In this document: in pieces, positions 1 through 10,371 of the stretch | How the letters are laid out: each line of letters begins with the position of its first letter | How positions within the stretch are numbered: the stretch's first letter is position 1 | Assembly (NCBI GenBank): GCA_001602455.1 | Contig: CP012157.1 | Coordinates: forward strand, 2,909,733 to 2,973,732 | DNA length: 64,000 nt | Direction of reading: 5' to 3' | From: Betaproteobacteria bacterium UKL13-2 | GTDB taxonomy: Bacteria > Pseudomonadota > Gammaproteobacteria > Burkholderiales > Usitatibacteraceae | Made by a program: the position numbers and the translations under genes | Notes under the pieces: generated by a model | Databases searched by the model: none | Seen by the model: only the letters and a program-made list of their open reading frames with translations | Told to the model about the DNA's origin: nothing

Positions 1-1
1 C

Positions 2-478
<477 letters not shown>

Positions 479-512
479 CAGCGCCCCCAGTGCGCCCCAT
501 CAAATATTCAGG

Positions 513-2048
513 CTAACCAACTTGGGGATTCAGTCGCGCAAACGTTGCCGTCATCTTGTTTAGCGCGTTTAGATATGCCTTCGCTGAGGCGATCACAATA
601 TCTGTGTCGGCGCCAATACCGTTGACAACACGCCCGCCTTTACTGAGCCGTACCGTGACTTCGCCCTGACTGTCAGTGCCCTCAGTCACGTTGTTCACCG
701 AGTACAGTAGCAACTCAGAGTCGCTCTTGACGACGGTCTCGATCGCCTTGAACGTCGCATCAACCGGGCCGGCGCCGTATGCTTCACACTTCACCTCTCG
801 ATCTTGATCGGTGATGATGAGCGTTGCATACGGCGGTTCGCCAGTTTCGACGTGCGCGGTCAGTGACACCAAATGATATTGTTCGACCGTCGGCGTCACC
901 GCGTCATCTGACACGATGGCGTGCAGGTCTTCATCGAAGATTTCTGACTTTTTATCGGCGAGCTCTTTGAATTTCTTAAATGCCGAGTTCAACGCCACCT
1001 CCGATTCAAGCTCGATACCCAACTCTTTCAAGCGCTCGCGAAATGCGGAGCGCCCCGACAGTTTGCCGAGTGTAAGACGGTTGTTGTGCCAACCGACGTC
1101 TTGGGCACGCATAATTTCGTAAGTTTCACGATGTTTCAAAACGCCGTCTTGATGGATACCCGATTCATGGGCGAAGGCATTTGCGCCAACCACTGCTTTA
1201 TTCGGCTGCACTGGGTAGCCGGTGATGGTTGAAACCAGGCGCGAGGCAGGCACGATTTGAGTCGCGTCGATACGGGTTTCCACACCAAAATAATCTTTTC
1301 GGGTCTGGATGGCCATGACGACTTCTTCGAGCGCTGCGTTTCCAGCGCGCTCACCTAAACCGTTGATGGTGCATTCCACCTGACGGGCACCAGCCTTGAC
1401 CGCTGCGAGCGAATTCGCCACCGCCATGCCGAGGTCGTTGTGGCAGTGTGTGGACCACACCACTTGGTCGGCGTTTGGCACACGCTCCAATAATGTTTTG
1501 AAACGGTCGGCCCACAATTCTGGAATGCTGTAGCCCACTGTGTCAGGCACGTTGATGGTTTTTGCACCGGCCTTGATAACTGCCTCAAACACACGACAGA
1601 GAAAATCCATTTCACTACGAACCGCATCTTCTGCCGAGAACTCGACATCGTCGGTAAAGGTGCGTGCAAATTTCACCGCGTCAATGGCCCCCTGCAGTAC
1701 TTGGTCCGGTGTCATACGGAGTTTGTGCTGCATATGAATCGGCGAGGTCGCGATAAAGGTGTGAATACGCCCTCGCGTAGCGGGTTTGATCGCCTCACCC
1801 GCCTTCTGAATATCGCCAACTTGTGCTCGTGCGAGTGAGCATATGGTCGAATCCTTCACCGCCGTGGCGACAGCGTGAATCGCCTCAAAGTCGCCCTGAC
1901 TCGCGGCCGCAAATCCTGCCTCAATCACATCAACACGCATCTTCTCAAGTTGTTTGCCGATGCGTACCTTTTCTTCCTTCGTCATCGATGCGCCCGGGCT
2001 CTGCTCACCATCTCGCATGGTGGTATCAAAAATAATCAAGTGTTCCAT
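513..2048 (-). CDS. leuA: 2-isopropylmalate synthase
   Basis: 511 codons, the usual length for the long form. LeuA condenses 2-oxoisovalerate with acetyl-CoA, the first committed step of leucine synthesis. The N-terminal TIM-barrel carries [15 protein letters not shown] (about residues 8-22), which supplies metal- and substrate-binding residues. [15 protein letters not shown] (about 199-213) holds the metal-binding His pair, and [12 protein letters not shown] follows. The C-terminal 110 residues are the leucine-responsive regulatory domain. The ATG start matches the family N-terminus [14 protein letters not shown]. In related bacteria leuA follows ilvIHC-psd-pssA; here a 2.1 kb mobile segment separates it from pssA, so it probably relies on a promoter within about 300 bp upstream. 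Its TAG stop lies in TAGCCTGAATATT, matching the end of the dispersed repeat described at 6436. Confidence 0.96.
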   Translation of the reverse strand: MEHLIIFDTTMRDGEQSPGASMTKEEKVRIGKQLEKMRVDVIEAGFAAASQGDFEAIHAVATAVKDSTICSLARAQVGDIQKAGEAIKPATRGRIHTFIATSPIHMQHKLRMTPDQVLQGAIDAVKFARTFTDDVEFSAEDAVRSEMDFLCRVFEAVIKAGAKTINVPDTVGYSIPELWADRFKTLLERVPNADQVVWSTHCHNDLGMAVANSLAAVKAGARQVECTINGLGERAGNAALEEVVMAIQTRKDYFGVETRIDATQIVPASRLVSTITGYPVQPNKAVVGANAFAHESGIHQDGVLKHRETYEIMRAQDVGWHNNRLTLGKLSGRSAFRERLKELGIELESEVALNSAFKKFKELADKKSEIFDEDLHAIVSDDAVTPTVEQYHLVSLTAHVETGEPPYATLIITDQDREVKCEAYGAGPVDATFKAIETVVKSDSELLLYSVNNVTEGTDSQGEVTVRLSKGGRVVNGIGADTDIVIASAKAYLNALNKMTATFARLNPQVG

Positions 2049-2342
2049 GGTTTTGCTCCGCGCCGCACAGGCGCTAAATTGACGTCAATAGACAAACATG
2101 TTCTCGCTCGCCAGATTGTGGCGAACGGGAATCTACTTAGCAGGAGGGAGTTGGGTTATTTTTGCGCGGGAAGCGCAAGCAGCAGACCGAGCGGCAACAG
2201 CGATGGGCACAACAACGGCAATACACGCAACGGCAATACACGCAACGGTTCCCACCCTGAAGATGCAGCGGCAAGTTGCGGAGTCGTTGGAGAAAACTTC
2301 ATTCCACCAATATAACGCGTTGCAAGAAGGCGTGCAACCGGC
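2049..2342. other. Region upstream of leuA, no gene supported
   Basis: About 290 bases between the leuA start and the mobile segment. It contains two tandem copies of a 15-bp unit (CAATACACGCAACGG) near 2219-2250. I see no convincing leader peptide rich in leucine codons and no terminator. The leuA promoter should be here, but I cannot place it by eye. Frames through this stretch run into the iterons on the right and look like chance. Confidence 0.5.
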
Positions 2343-2555
2343 AGCCTCTTCCAACGGCATCTGCGTCTGAGAGGGGCACTGCGTTTCCAACGGCATCTGC
2401 GTCTGAGAGGGGCACTGCGTTTCCAACGGCATATGCGTCTGAAATGAGGATTTTGGGTCGATTATCCAGAAATGGTCATCGACATGAACGACGCACGGCT
2501 CGACACAATTGAGCAAATCCGAGAATTTCTGGCTGGTACCGCAGATGTAGGCTTC
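2343..2555. repeat. Left arm of long inverted repeat with 36-bp iterons
   Basis: This 213-bp stretch is repeated inverted at 4306-4482. It contains three copies of a motif (CCAACGGCATCTGCGTCTGA or close variant), two of them in full 36-bp units that include GAGAGGGGCACTGCG. It then reads into the first 28 codons of the integrase-type gene (at about 2471-2555). The right arm has one 36-bp unit fewer, which accounts exactly for the 36-bp length difference. Multiple short repeats at an element end are typical of transposase-binding sites, so this is read as an element terminus duplicated in inverse orientation. Confidence 0.85.
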
Positions 2556-2880
2556 ATCCGACGCCGGTAAAGATGCCCGGTAAGTGCTTAAAAAAGTCTG
2601 TTCGGAGAGGTGTATCGACAATAATCTCTGAGCGAAAATACATTTCGGCTGGTACTTTCGAGCGTAGTCGGACAACTCGCTGCTGGCCGGTTCGTGGGTC
2701 AGGCTCAATTTGCTTGTGCAAGGTATCCGAATACTCGCGCCAAAGATGTTCAAGGGCGCCCGTTTGATGGAACAGCTCTTCCAGATTGCCATTCGGCTTT
2801 CCATTCAGAGCCTCGATTTTCTTGATGACCTTTGACAACCTAGCGGATACAAAAAACGAAGGGAAGAAAAAGAAAGCCAA
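2556..2880 (-). pseudogene. Fragment of a ZorA-like (Zorya anti-phage, MotA/ExbB-type) protein
   Basis: The frame encodes about 108 residues, including LWREYSDTLHKQ, RSKVPAEMYFRSE and LRTDFFKHLPGIFTGVG. From memory, the last stretch matches the region just before the conserved membrane segment of ZorA-type MotA/TolQ/ExbB-like proteins of Zorya defence systems; no search was run. The frame is cut exactly where the left inverted-repeat arm begins, with a TGA at 2554-2556. It has no ATG start: the best is a TTG preceded by an in-frame stop. Both ends are therefore lost and the piece cannot be functional. No ZorB or helicase partner is in the window. Confidence 0.5.
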
Positions 2881-2956
2881 GCGTGCTTATCTATCCTTTA
2901 TCACGCCGGGCTCACCAGCTGCGCCTGTATTTTTCATAACCAATGATAAACACAGA

Positions 2957-3421
2957 CTACATGCGTGCACTTTCTGCGAGCAAAGAGTCAATCGACGACG
3001 GCACTTCCCCTCGTGCCAGCATTCGTTTGAACGCTTCATACACATCCGTTTTGGCTCCCGCCTTGCGTAGCGTATCCTCATCGTTAAACCATACGTAAAC
3101 GATCACCCTGAGCGGGCTGGAAGCGAACCGAAAAAATAGTCTGTAGCGATCCGGCATGCCCTTTTTCACTCGTCGCCAGTTGGTATATTCCGCGCCAAGT
3201 GTCTTACCCAATCGAAAATCAGAGTGGTCAGGGTCGTCTGGCACAAGTTGTGTGATGGCCTTGTACACAGAGGCCAATAATCGCGTTTTAGGATGCGCCT
3301 TGTATCCCGCCGGGTCTTGCTGAGCAAGCTTGGTGACGGTCTGCTCAAGGTCATCCAAGGCAGCCTTGAAGAGTCTGAAATAGAACAGTTGCCAACTGCC
3401 CGGGTTCGTTATTTTCGCCAT
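2957..3421 (-). CDS. yhaV: YhaV-family toxin of a type II toxin-antitoxin pair
   Basis: 154 codons from the ATG at 3421 (MAKITNPGSWQLFYFRLFK). A start further upstream would overlap the antitoxin gene. YhaV toxins are ribosome-associated RNases. Conserved pieces here are FRLFKAALDDLEQTV, YKAHPKTRLLASVYKAI, DFRLGKTLGAEYTNWRRVKKGMPDRYRLFFRF and VYVWFNDEDTLRKAG, which match the family layout over its whole length. The antitoxin gene ends 10 bp upstream, so the two are one operon. The pair lies inside the inverted-repeat segment between pssA and leuA and is clearly an acquisition. It looks intact. Confidence 0.85.
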   Translation of the reverse strand: MAKITNPGSWQLFYFRLFKAALDDLEQTVTKLAQQDPAGYKAHPKTRLLASVYKAITQLVPDDPDHSDFRLGKTLGAEYTNWRRVKKGMPDRYRLFFRFASSPLRVIVYVWFNDEDTLRKAGAKTDVYEAFKRMLARGEVPSSIDSLLAESARM

Positions 3422-3431
3422 GGCGTGAGAT

Positions 3432-3782
3432 TCAATGTGTTGCGTCGTCAGATTCAACACCCTCGACCAGTTTGCTGATGCGAGCCAGTTGCTCTTGATC
3501 GACAGGAGTAATCATCTCGGGGTGTTCGCTCACCTGTTGTTGCAAGAAGCTCAAAAATCCAAGCATGACCGGATCGCTATCGTCTTCTGTTGCCCGGCGT
3601 CGAGTTGCTCCTTTTGCGGAGAGCAAGACCTGACCGTCGGCTAGAACGGTCGCTTTCACATCACCGCTGAATTCAGGATGAGCCTTGAAAAAAGCGGCAT
3701 CTATTCGGATACCCTTCGAATTTCCTACAGGAGTAACTTTTCCACTGTACTGCTCCGACCGGGAGCGACCTGCGTTTGCCAT
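3432..3782 (-). CDS. prlF: PrlF-type antitoxin (AbrB/SpoVT-like)
   Basis: 116 codons. The N-terminus (SGKVTPVGNSKGIRIDAAFFKAHPEF) is a swapped-hairpin AbrB-like DNA-binding fold. The C-terminal half should bind the YhaV toxin encoded directly downstream. Antitoxins of this family repress their own operon, and the region just upstream contains a repeated GTTAC(G)ATTGTA motif that could be the operator. The gene order antitoxin-toxin and the short spacing match known prlF-yhaV pairs. Confidence 0.82.
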   Translation of the reverse strand: MANAGRSRSEQYSGKVTPVGNSKGIRIDAAFFKAHPEFSGDVKATVLADGQVLLSAKGATRRRATEDDSDPVMLGFLSFLQQQVSEHPEMITPVDQEQLARISKLVEGVESDDATH

Positions 3783-3799
3783 GACGGCTCCATGATGTG

Positions 3800-3822
3800 G
3801 TTACGATTGTAGTTACATTGTA
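3800..3822. promoter_or_regulatory. Candidate operator of the prlF-yhaV operon
   Basis: Two direct copies of GTTAC(G)ATTGTA at 3800-3811 and 3812-3822 lie 18 bp upstream of the prlF start. On the coding strand they read TACAATGTAAC and TACAATCGTAAC. The position suits autorepression. The assignment is by position and repetition only. Confidence 0.5.
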
Positions 3823-3899
3823 CACGGGGCGTGAGTCACCGTCCTGTATTAGCCGACCGGTGATGGACGCGTCTTGCTCCAGGATATGCGTTGCTTCTA

Positions 3900-4389
3900 C
3901 GCAGCCATCACTCGCACGCAAGTTGTACAGGTGCGACACGGAGATACCGGACAAGTTGATGAACCGATCGTCGCCAAAGACTTGCCAAGCGCGCATCAGA
4001 ATAACCTTGGTTGCCGGACCGGATAAGGTATCGTGCAGTCTATCAACCTCGGCTAACAGCATCACGTCGTCTGCCCCATAGCGATAGCCAAAGTTGGTGC
4101 GGCTAGCGCGGCTTCGCGGCGCAAGTGAACGTTCTTGCCGGAAGCGGGCAATGAGTTTGGTCAGATGCTGGCGGGTATAACTGCTAAGACGTAGCAGGTA
4201 GGCGAATAGCACACCGCGCTGTCCCTTCGTCCTTTCAAAATACCGGTGGCGCTTGAGTACGGTCGAGACGAACCCATAACGGACTGTTTTATCGGTGGAG
4301 AGGGAGAAGCCTACATCTGCGGTACCAGCCAGAAATTCTCGGATTTGCTCAATTGTGTCGAGCCGTGCGTCGTTCATGTCGATGACCAT
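3900..4389 (-). pseudogene. Integrase-type transposase, N-terminal fragment
   Basis: About 163 residues are recognisable: MNDARLDTIEQIREFLAGT, YLLRLSSYTRQHLTKLIARFRQ (a helix-turn-helix-like stretch) and SGISVSHLYNLRAS. These are N-terminal parts of a widespread DDE (rve) transposase/integrase family. After about 3910 the homology stops and the frame runs into the toxin-antitoxin promoter, so the catalytic domain is missing and the protein is inactive. The first 28 codons are repeated, inverted, in the left arm at 2471-2555. The family start may be the second ATG (4377). Confidence 0.7.
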
Positions 4390-4482
4390 TTCTGGATAAT
4401 CGACCCAAAATCCTCATTTCAGACGCAGATGCCGTTGGAAACGCAATGCCCCTCTCAGACGCATATGCCGTTGGAAGAGGCT
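4306..4482. repeat. Right arm of long inverted repeat with iterons
   Basis: 177 bp, the inverse of 2343-2555 less one 36-bp unit. It contains the 5' end of the integrase-type gene and two CAGACGCAKATGCCGTTGG motifs. A weaker relative (TTCAGACGCATCTTACGATTGG) lies outside the arm at about 4604-4627, close to the pssA stop. The two arms bracket 1.75 kb holding the ZorA fragment and the toxin-antitoxin pair. Confidence 0.85.
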
Positions 4483-4644
4483 CCTCTCACAGCTCGCGAT
4501 AGCACTGAGCGATAATGACGCAGCAAAACAAGTCCAAGAGGCAAAGAAACGTCTCTTCCATTCCTTCAACCGTAGATCCAAAGTCGCCGCTTAAAAAGAA
4601 ACGGCTTCAGACGCATCTTACGATTGGAAAATACGCCGGCCCCA

Positions 4645-5439
4645 CTACTCAGACGGCACTTTGGACCTACCGGGATTCGCCGGATTTCGGGCGGAACGAA
4701 TCGCCCGCATTGCCCAGATGAGATAGCCAGACAATGCATAACAAAGAAATAGTCCAAACAAAACATGCGAAGGCTGAATCGATATCAACAAATATCCCAC
4801 CACAATCGCTGGAATCACCCAAAAGGGCACGCTGCGCCGAAGGTTGAAATCCTTCCCGCTGTAGTAAGGAACGGTAGAAATCATGGTGACCCCTGCGAAC
4901 ACCGCCATCCCCCAAGCCACCCAACGAACATCGCCGCCGCTGACCTGCCACTCATTAAGCACCCAAATCAACCCCGCCATTAAACACGCTGCCGCCGGAC
5001 TTGGAAGCCCTTGGAAAAAGCGTTTGTCAACGACCCCGATATTGGTGTTGAAACGTGCAAGCCGGAGCGCTGCACAAACACAGTAGATGAAGGCACCGAT
5101 CCAGCCCCATTTTCCTAGGGGTTGCAGTGCCCACGCATACATCACGAGTGCCGGAGCAGCACCGAAGGAGACCATGTCAGATAGCGAATCAAGTTGCGCG
5201 CCAAACTCGCTGGTGGTGCGCGTCATACGCGCAACGCGACCATCGAGCCCGTCGAGCACCATCGCGACAAAAATAGCAATACATGCCACCTCGAACTTGC
5301 CGTCCATGCCTTGCACGATGGCATAGAAGCCCGCGAACAAGGATGCCGAGGTAAACAAGTTAGGCAGGATATAGATGCCCTTGCGGCGGCGCTCAGGATC
5401 GAGCAGCCCTTTCTTAAGGCGGGGGATGGGTGAATTCAT
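4645..5439 (-). CDS. pssA: CDP-diacylglycerol-serine O-phosphatidyltransferase
   Basis: 264 codons. An integral membrane enzyme that makes phosphatidylserine from CDP-diacylglycerol and serine. The CDP-alcohol phosphotransferase signature is present as DGLDGRVARMTRTTSEFGAQLDSLSD (about residues 63-88), with all conserved Gly, Arg and Asp positions. About seven hydrophobic segments follow the basic N-terminus. The ATG gives MNSPIPRLKKGLL, normal for the family. It lies 35 bp downstream of psd in the same direction, so phosphatidylserine synthesis and decarboxylation are probably co-transcribed. Confidence 0.93.
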   Translation of the reverse strand: MNSPIPRLKKGLLDPERRRKGIYILPNLFTSASLFAGFYAIVQGMDGKFEVACIAIFVAMVLDGLDGRVARMTRTTSEFGAQLDSLSDMVSFGAAPALVMYAWALQPLGKWGWIGAFIYCVCAALRLARFNTNIGVVDKRFFQGLPSPAAACLMAGLIWVLNEWQVSGGDVRWVAWGMAVFAGVTMISTVPYYSGKDFNLRRSVPFWVIPAIVVGYLLISIQPSHVLFGLFLCYALSGYLIWAMRAIRSARNPANPGRSKVPSE

Positions 5440-5474
5440 CTTTGCATTCTAATCCGAGGCGCTCGTTAGCGCCG

Positions 5475-6326
5475 CTAGGTGCCACGGCCATTACCCATTG
5501 CCTCGCCCATCGCTATCGAACGCGCCGGCGACCATATTGGGTTGAAGGTAATTGAGCCTTTCGGAAACAACAGCACCACAGTAGATCCCAACAAAAAGCG
5601 CCCCATCTCGGCACCGCGTTGCAATGCGACTCGCTCACCATCGTAACGCCACTCGCGCACAGTTCCCAGCCGCGGCGGGTTCACCACCCCATGCCATACC
5701 GTTGCCATACTGCCCACAATGGTTGCACCGACCAGCACCAACGCGAACGGCCCGAATGGCGAATCAAAAACACACACCACTCGCTCATTACGGGCAAACA
5801 ATCCCGGCACACCACGCGCCGTGGTCGGATTGACGGAAAACAAATCTCCCGGCACGTAGATCATTCGTTTCAACACGCCGTCAATCGGCATGTGGATTCG
5901 ATGGTAGTCCTTAGGGCTGAGATAGAGTGTTGCGAAACTGCCATCTTGAAACTCGCCCGCGAGCGTCGCGTCACCACCGACCAGTGCAGTTGTGGTGTAA
6001 CGATGTCCTTTGGCCTGATAGATTTGATCTTTCTCGATCGCCCCAAACTGGCTAATCGCGCCATCGACTGGGCAAACAAAATCTGCCGCAGCAAGCGGTC
6101 TTGCTCCATCACGTAGTGGTCGGGTAAAGAACTCGTTGAATGTCGAGTAACTTGTAATGTCCGGATTGGCTGCTTCGGCCATGTTTACCCCATACCGCTG
6201 GACAAACCATTTGATTATCGAAGTGGTCGTTGAGCCTAACTTGGCACCCGCGCACTTACCTGCCAGCGCGGTCAACGCCTGTTTTGGCAGCCCATACTGT
6301 AAGGCAATGTTGATGCGATCGGCCAC
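5475..6326 (-). CDS. psd: Phosphatidylserine decarboxylase proenzyme
   Basis: 283 codons, the normal length of the gammaproteobacterial-type proenzyme. It converts phosphatidylserine to phosphatidylethanolamine at the inner membrane. The self-cleavage motif LGST (in FLLGSTVVLLFPKG, near residue 248) generates the pyruvoyl prosthetic group. DYHRIHMPIDG (about 142-152) and the CPVDG segment contain further conserved active-site residues. The N-terminus (INIALQYGLPKQALTALAG) aligns with known Psd starts, so the ATG at 6326 is accepted. It sits upstream of pssA and downstream of ilvC. Confidence 0.93.
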   Translation of the reverse strand: MADRINIALQYGLPKQALTALAGKCAGAKLGSTTTSIIKWFVQRYGVNMAEAANPDITSYSTFNEFFTRPLRDGARPLAAADFVCPVDGAISQFGAIEKDQIYQAKGHRYTTTALVGGDATLAGEFQDGSFATLYLSPKDYHRIHMPIDGVLKRMIYVPGDLFSVNPTTARGVPGLFARNERVVCVFDSPFGPFALVLVGATIVGSMATVWHGVVNPPRLGTVREWRYDGERVALQRGAEMGRFLLGSTVVLLFPKGSITFNPIWSPARSIAMGEAMGNGRGT

Positions 6327-6396
6327 GGCAGCTTCGAGAATGAGGGATCAGAGTCCGGCGGCCACAGGAAATGGCTGTGTCACCGGGGAAAGTGAA

Positions 6397-6415
6397 ACGG
6401 GCGCCACGCGCCCGT
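6397..6415 (-). terminator. Hairpin between ilvC and psd, possible terminator
   Basis: ACGGGCGC and GCGCCCGT form an 8-bp stem with a 3-base loop. On the minus strand it is followed by TTTCACTTT, a weak T-tract. It lies in the 305-bp gap between ilvC and psd and could end or attenuate ilv operon transcripts. Confidence 0.4.
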
Positions 6416-6435
6416 CTCGGTGGAGAGTGATGAGT

Positions 6436-7744
<1,309 letters not shown>

Positions 7745-8236
7745 TTATGCTTTAACGATCCACTCGCCGCGTCCAAGCCCGCAAGCACCCGTTCTGACCG
7801 CCTCAAGAATCAAACTGGGATCAATGGCTTCTAGAAATGCATCCAGCTTGTCGCCCGCCCCCGTGAGTTCGATCACATAGGTCTTTTCAGTCAGATCAAT
7901 GATTCGCCCACGAAAGATGTCTGCCGTTCGCTTGAGCTCCTCGCGATCCTTACCGACCGCACGCAATTTCACTAACATCAATTCGCGTTCAACGTGCCTA
8001 CCCTCATTGAGGTCGACGATTTTGACCACGTCGATGAGCTTATTGACCTGCTTCGTGATCTGCTCAATGACGTCATCAGAGCCGGTCGTCACAATCGTCA
8101 TGCGCGAGAGCGTTGCATCCTCTGTGGGTGCCACAGTCAATGATTCGATGTTATAGCCGCGAGCCGAAAACAATCCTGCAACACGCGACAGCGCACCGGC
8201 TTCGTTCTCAAGTAGCAAAGAAAGAATATGACGCAT
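7745..8236 (-). CDS. ilvH: Acetolactate synthase, small regulatory subunit
   Basis: 163 codons. The N-terminal ACT domain begins MRHILSLLLENEAGALSRVAGLFSARGYNIESLTV, the valine-binding part. The C-terminal half (LVKLRAVGKDREELKRTADIFRGRIIDLTEKTYVIELTG) is the activation domain. It binds the IlvI subunit and gives feedback inhibition by valine. Its start is 3 bp after the ilvI stop, so the two are translated together, and ilvC follows about 95 bp downstream. Confidence 0.95.
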   Translation of the reverse strand: MRHILSLLLENEAGALSRVAGLFSARGYNIESLTVAPTEDATLSRMTIVTTGSDDVIEQITKQVNKLIDVVKIVDLNEGRHVERELMLVKLRAVGKDREELKRTADIFRGRIIDLTEKTYVIELTGAGDKLDAFLEAIDPSLILEAVRTGACGLGRGEWIVKA

Positions 8237-8239
8237 CGT

Positions 8240-9994
8240 TTACAGATCCTCTGCCAAAATCATCTCCGAAATACCTTTACCACCTGGCACCATTGGAAAC
8301 ACGTTTTCCTTTTGGTCGGTCAAGAAATCCATAAACACCAAGCGTTTCTTGAGCGCAAATGCTTCCTTCAACGCTCCCTCTACATCGCCCGGTTTTTCAA
8401 TTTTCATCCCAACATGTCCGTAGGCCTCTGCGAGCTTAACAAAATCCGGTAGCGCGTCCATATAACTTTCAGCGTGGCGATTGCCGTGGAAAAAATCCTG
8501 CCACTGTCGCACCATACCCAGATAGCGATTGTTCAGCAAGATCACCTTAATCGGCAGATCGTATTGCTTGCATGTGGATAGCTCCTGAATGTTCATCTGG
8601 ATCGATCCTTCACCAGTGATGCACGCGACATCCGCATCGGGAAACGCAAACTTGCAACCCATTGCATACGGCAGGCCAACGCCCATGGTGCCAAGTCCGC
8701 CGGAGTTAATCCAGCGGCGCGGTTTGTCGAAGCCGTAATACTGCGCAGCCCACATTTGATGTTGACCGACGTCCGATGTGACAAACGCATCGCCTTTGGT
8801 AACTTCCCAAAGTTTTTGAACAACGTATTGCGGCTTGATAATCGTGTCAGATTGTTTGAACTTCAGACAATCCTTCGCGCGCCATTCCTCAATTTGTTTC
8901 CACCACGCGGCAATACCATTCGGCTTTTGTTCGGCGCTCTTAATTTGCGCAATCATCTCATCGAGAACGTCCTTGATATTGCCCACAATGGGAACATCAA
9001 CCTTCACGCGCTTGGAAATCGACGAAGGGTCGATATCGATGTGGATGATCTTTCGCGTTGGATTGCCGGCATTGAAATGCGTCGGGTTGCCAATCACGCG
9101 GTCATCGAATCGTGCGCCAATGGCAATCAGCACATCACAGTTTTGCATCGCCATATTGGCTTCAACGGTTCCATGCATTCCCAACATACCAACGAACTGG
9201 CGGTCCGTCGATGGATAGGCGCCCAAGCCCATCAATGTATTGGTGCAGGGATAGCCCAGCATCTTCACTAAAGTAGTCACCTGTTCCGACGCATCCCCAA
9301 GGATGGCGCCGCCGCCCACATAAACCATTGGACGCTCGGCAGACAGCAACATCTGCATCGCTTTTTTGATCTGTCCGCCGTGGCCTTTGTTGGTTGGTCG
9401 ATACGAGCGCATATCGACCGTCGATGGGTAGTGGAACGGTGCACTTGCCATCGAAACGTCTTTCGGAATATCAACGACAACCGGGCCAGGTCGGCCGGTC
9501 GTTGCGATGAAGAACGCTTTCTTGATAGTCTCTGCGAGCTCACCAACATCTTTGACCAAAAAGTTATGTTTGACACACGGGCGCGTGATGCCCACCGTAT
9601 CACACTCTTGGAAAGCGTCTTGGCCAATCGCGTAGGTCGGCACCTGCCCGGTAATGATCACCATCGGGATCGAATCCATATACGCGGTGGCGATTCCAGT
9701 CACGGCGTTAGTGACACCGGGGCCAGAGGTAACGAGTGCCACCCCGGGGCGACCGGTTGCACGTGCGTAAGCATCGGCAGCGTGCACAGCCGCTTGCTCG
9801 TGGCGGACGAGAATATGTTTGAAGTGGCTTTGCTTGTGGATTTCGTCATAAATCACGAGCACCGCCCCGCCAGGGTAGCCAAACACAAATTCGACGCCCT
9901 CTGCCTTCATTGCATGGCAGACGATTTCGGCACCGGTTAGCAGAGTCGTTACGACATCCGTTGAAGCCGCTTGTGGAGCATCCGAGAGTTTCAT
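8240..9994 (-). CDS. ilvI: Acetolactate synthase, large catalytic subunit
   Basis: About 584 codons from the ATG at 9994. A TTG at 10030 would add 12 codons; neither start has a strong ribosome site, so the start is uncertain. A thiamine-diphosphate enzyme that condenses pyruvate to acetolactate. EGVEFVFGYPGGAVLVIYDE (near residue 30) contains the catalytic Glu region. The FAD-binding middle domain includes IAIGARFDDRVIGN. The ThDP/Mg motif is GEGSIQMNIQELSTCKQYDLPIKVILLNN, here GEG in place of the usual GDG, followed by the expected Asn pair. First gene of ilvI-ilvH-ilvC. Confidence 0.95.
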   Translation of the reverse strand: MKLSDAPQAASTDVVTTLLTGAEIVCHAMKAEGVEFVFGYPGGAVLVIYDEIHKQSHFKHILVRHEQAAVHAADAYARATGRPGVALVTSGPGVTNAVTGIATAYMDSIPMVIITGQVPTYAIGQDAFQECDTVGITRPCVKHNFLVKDVGELAETIKKAFFIATTGRPGPVVVDIPKDVSMASAPFHYPSTVDMRSYRPTNKGHGGQIKKAMQMLLSAERPMVYVGGGAILGDASEQVTTLVKMLGYPCTNTLMGLGAYPSTDRQFVGMLGMHGTVEANMAMQNCDVLIAIGARFDDRVIGNPTHFNAGNPTRKIIHIDIDPSSISKRVKVDVPIVGNIKDVLDEMIAQIKSAEQKPNGIAAWWKQIEEWRAKDCLKFKQSDTIIKPQYVVQKLWEVTKGDAFVTSDVGQHQMWAAQYYGFDKPRRWINSGGLGTMGVGLPYAMGCKFAFPDADVACITGEGSIQMNIQELSTCKQYDLPIKVILLNNRYLGMVRQWQDFFHGNRHAESYMDALPDFVKLAEAYGHVGMKIEKPGDVEGALKEAFALKKRLVFMDFLTDQKENVFPMVPGGKGISEMILAEDL

Positions 9995-10371
9995 ATGGTT
10001 CACCGCAGAAAAGTCGATGTCAGACGACAATGCGCGCGGAGCCTAGCCCGCGTTCACATGGGTCGCAATGGGTGACTCAAGGGTGACGTCGGAGGGGTAG
10101 GCAGGGCGCGTGACGTCGCCAGAATTGAGCATTACCGCAATATTGTCGCGCCGCAGACAGGGATCGCCCGTTGGATGCTGCGCTGCAAAACGATACCTTA
10201 CCATAACTGTATCGCGACTGGCACTATACGTCCCACAAAGCGCCAGTTGCGGGCCGAATCTTGTTAGACTCGCAGACTTGGCAAAGTCAGCCGTTGGCTG
10301 GTGCATTGTGATCGTCCACCCCGAATTTCACCCGAATTTCAAGATTTCCGTCCGTCGTTACGAGGTAAACC
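9995..10371. promoter_or_regulatory. Divergent promoter region between ilvI and the sigma-factor gene
   Basis: About 375 bases without a supported gene, flanked by genes transcribed away from each other, so both promoters must lie here. A short minus-strand frame starting at 10132 is not rich in Ile, Leu or Val codons, and I see no attenuator hairpin followed by a T-run. No operator stands out. Confidence 0.55.

Noticed and set aside
2343-2450. The 36-bp repeats as a CRISPR array
   Set aside because: The units are tandem with no unique spacers, and the same motif forms the ends of the integrase element.
2133-2804. A 223-codon minus-strand frame upstream of leuA
   Set aside because: It crosses the inverted-repeat arm and the ZorA-like fragment in the wrong frame and consists of iteron-encoded repeats (MPLETQCPSQTQ); not a gene.
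10043-10306. A leader peptide/attenuator for the ilv operon
   Set aside because: The frame is not enriched in branched-chain codons and no terminator/antiterminator pair is visible.
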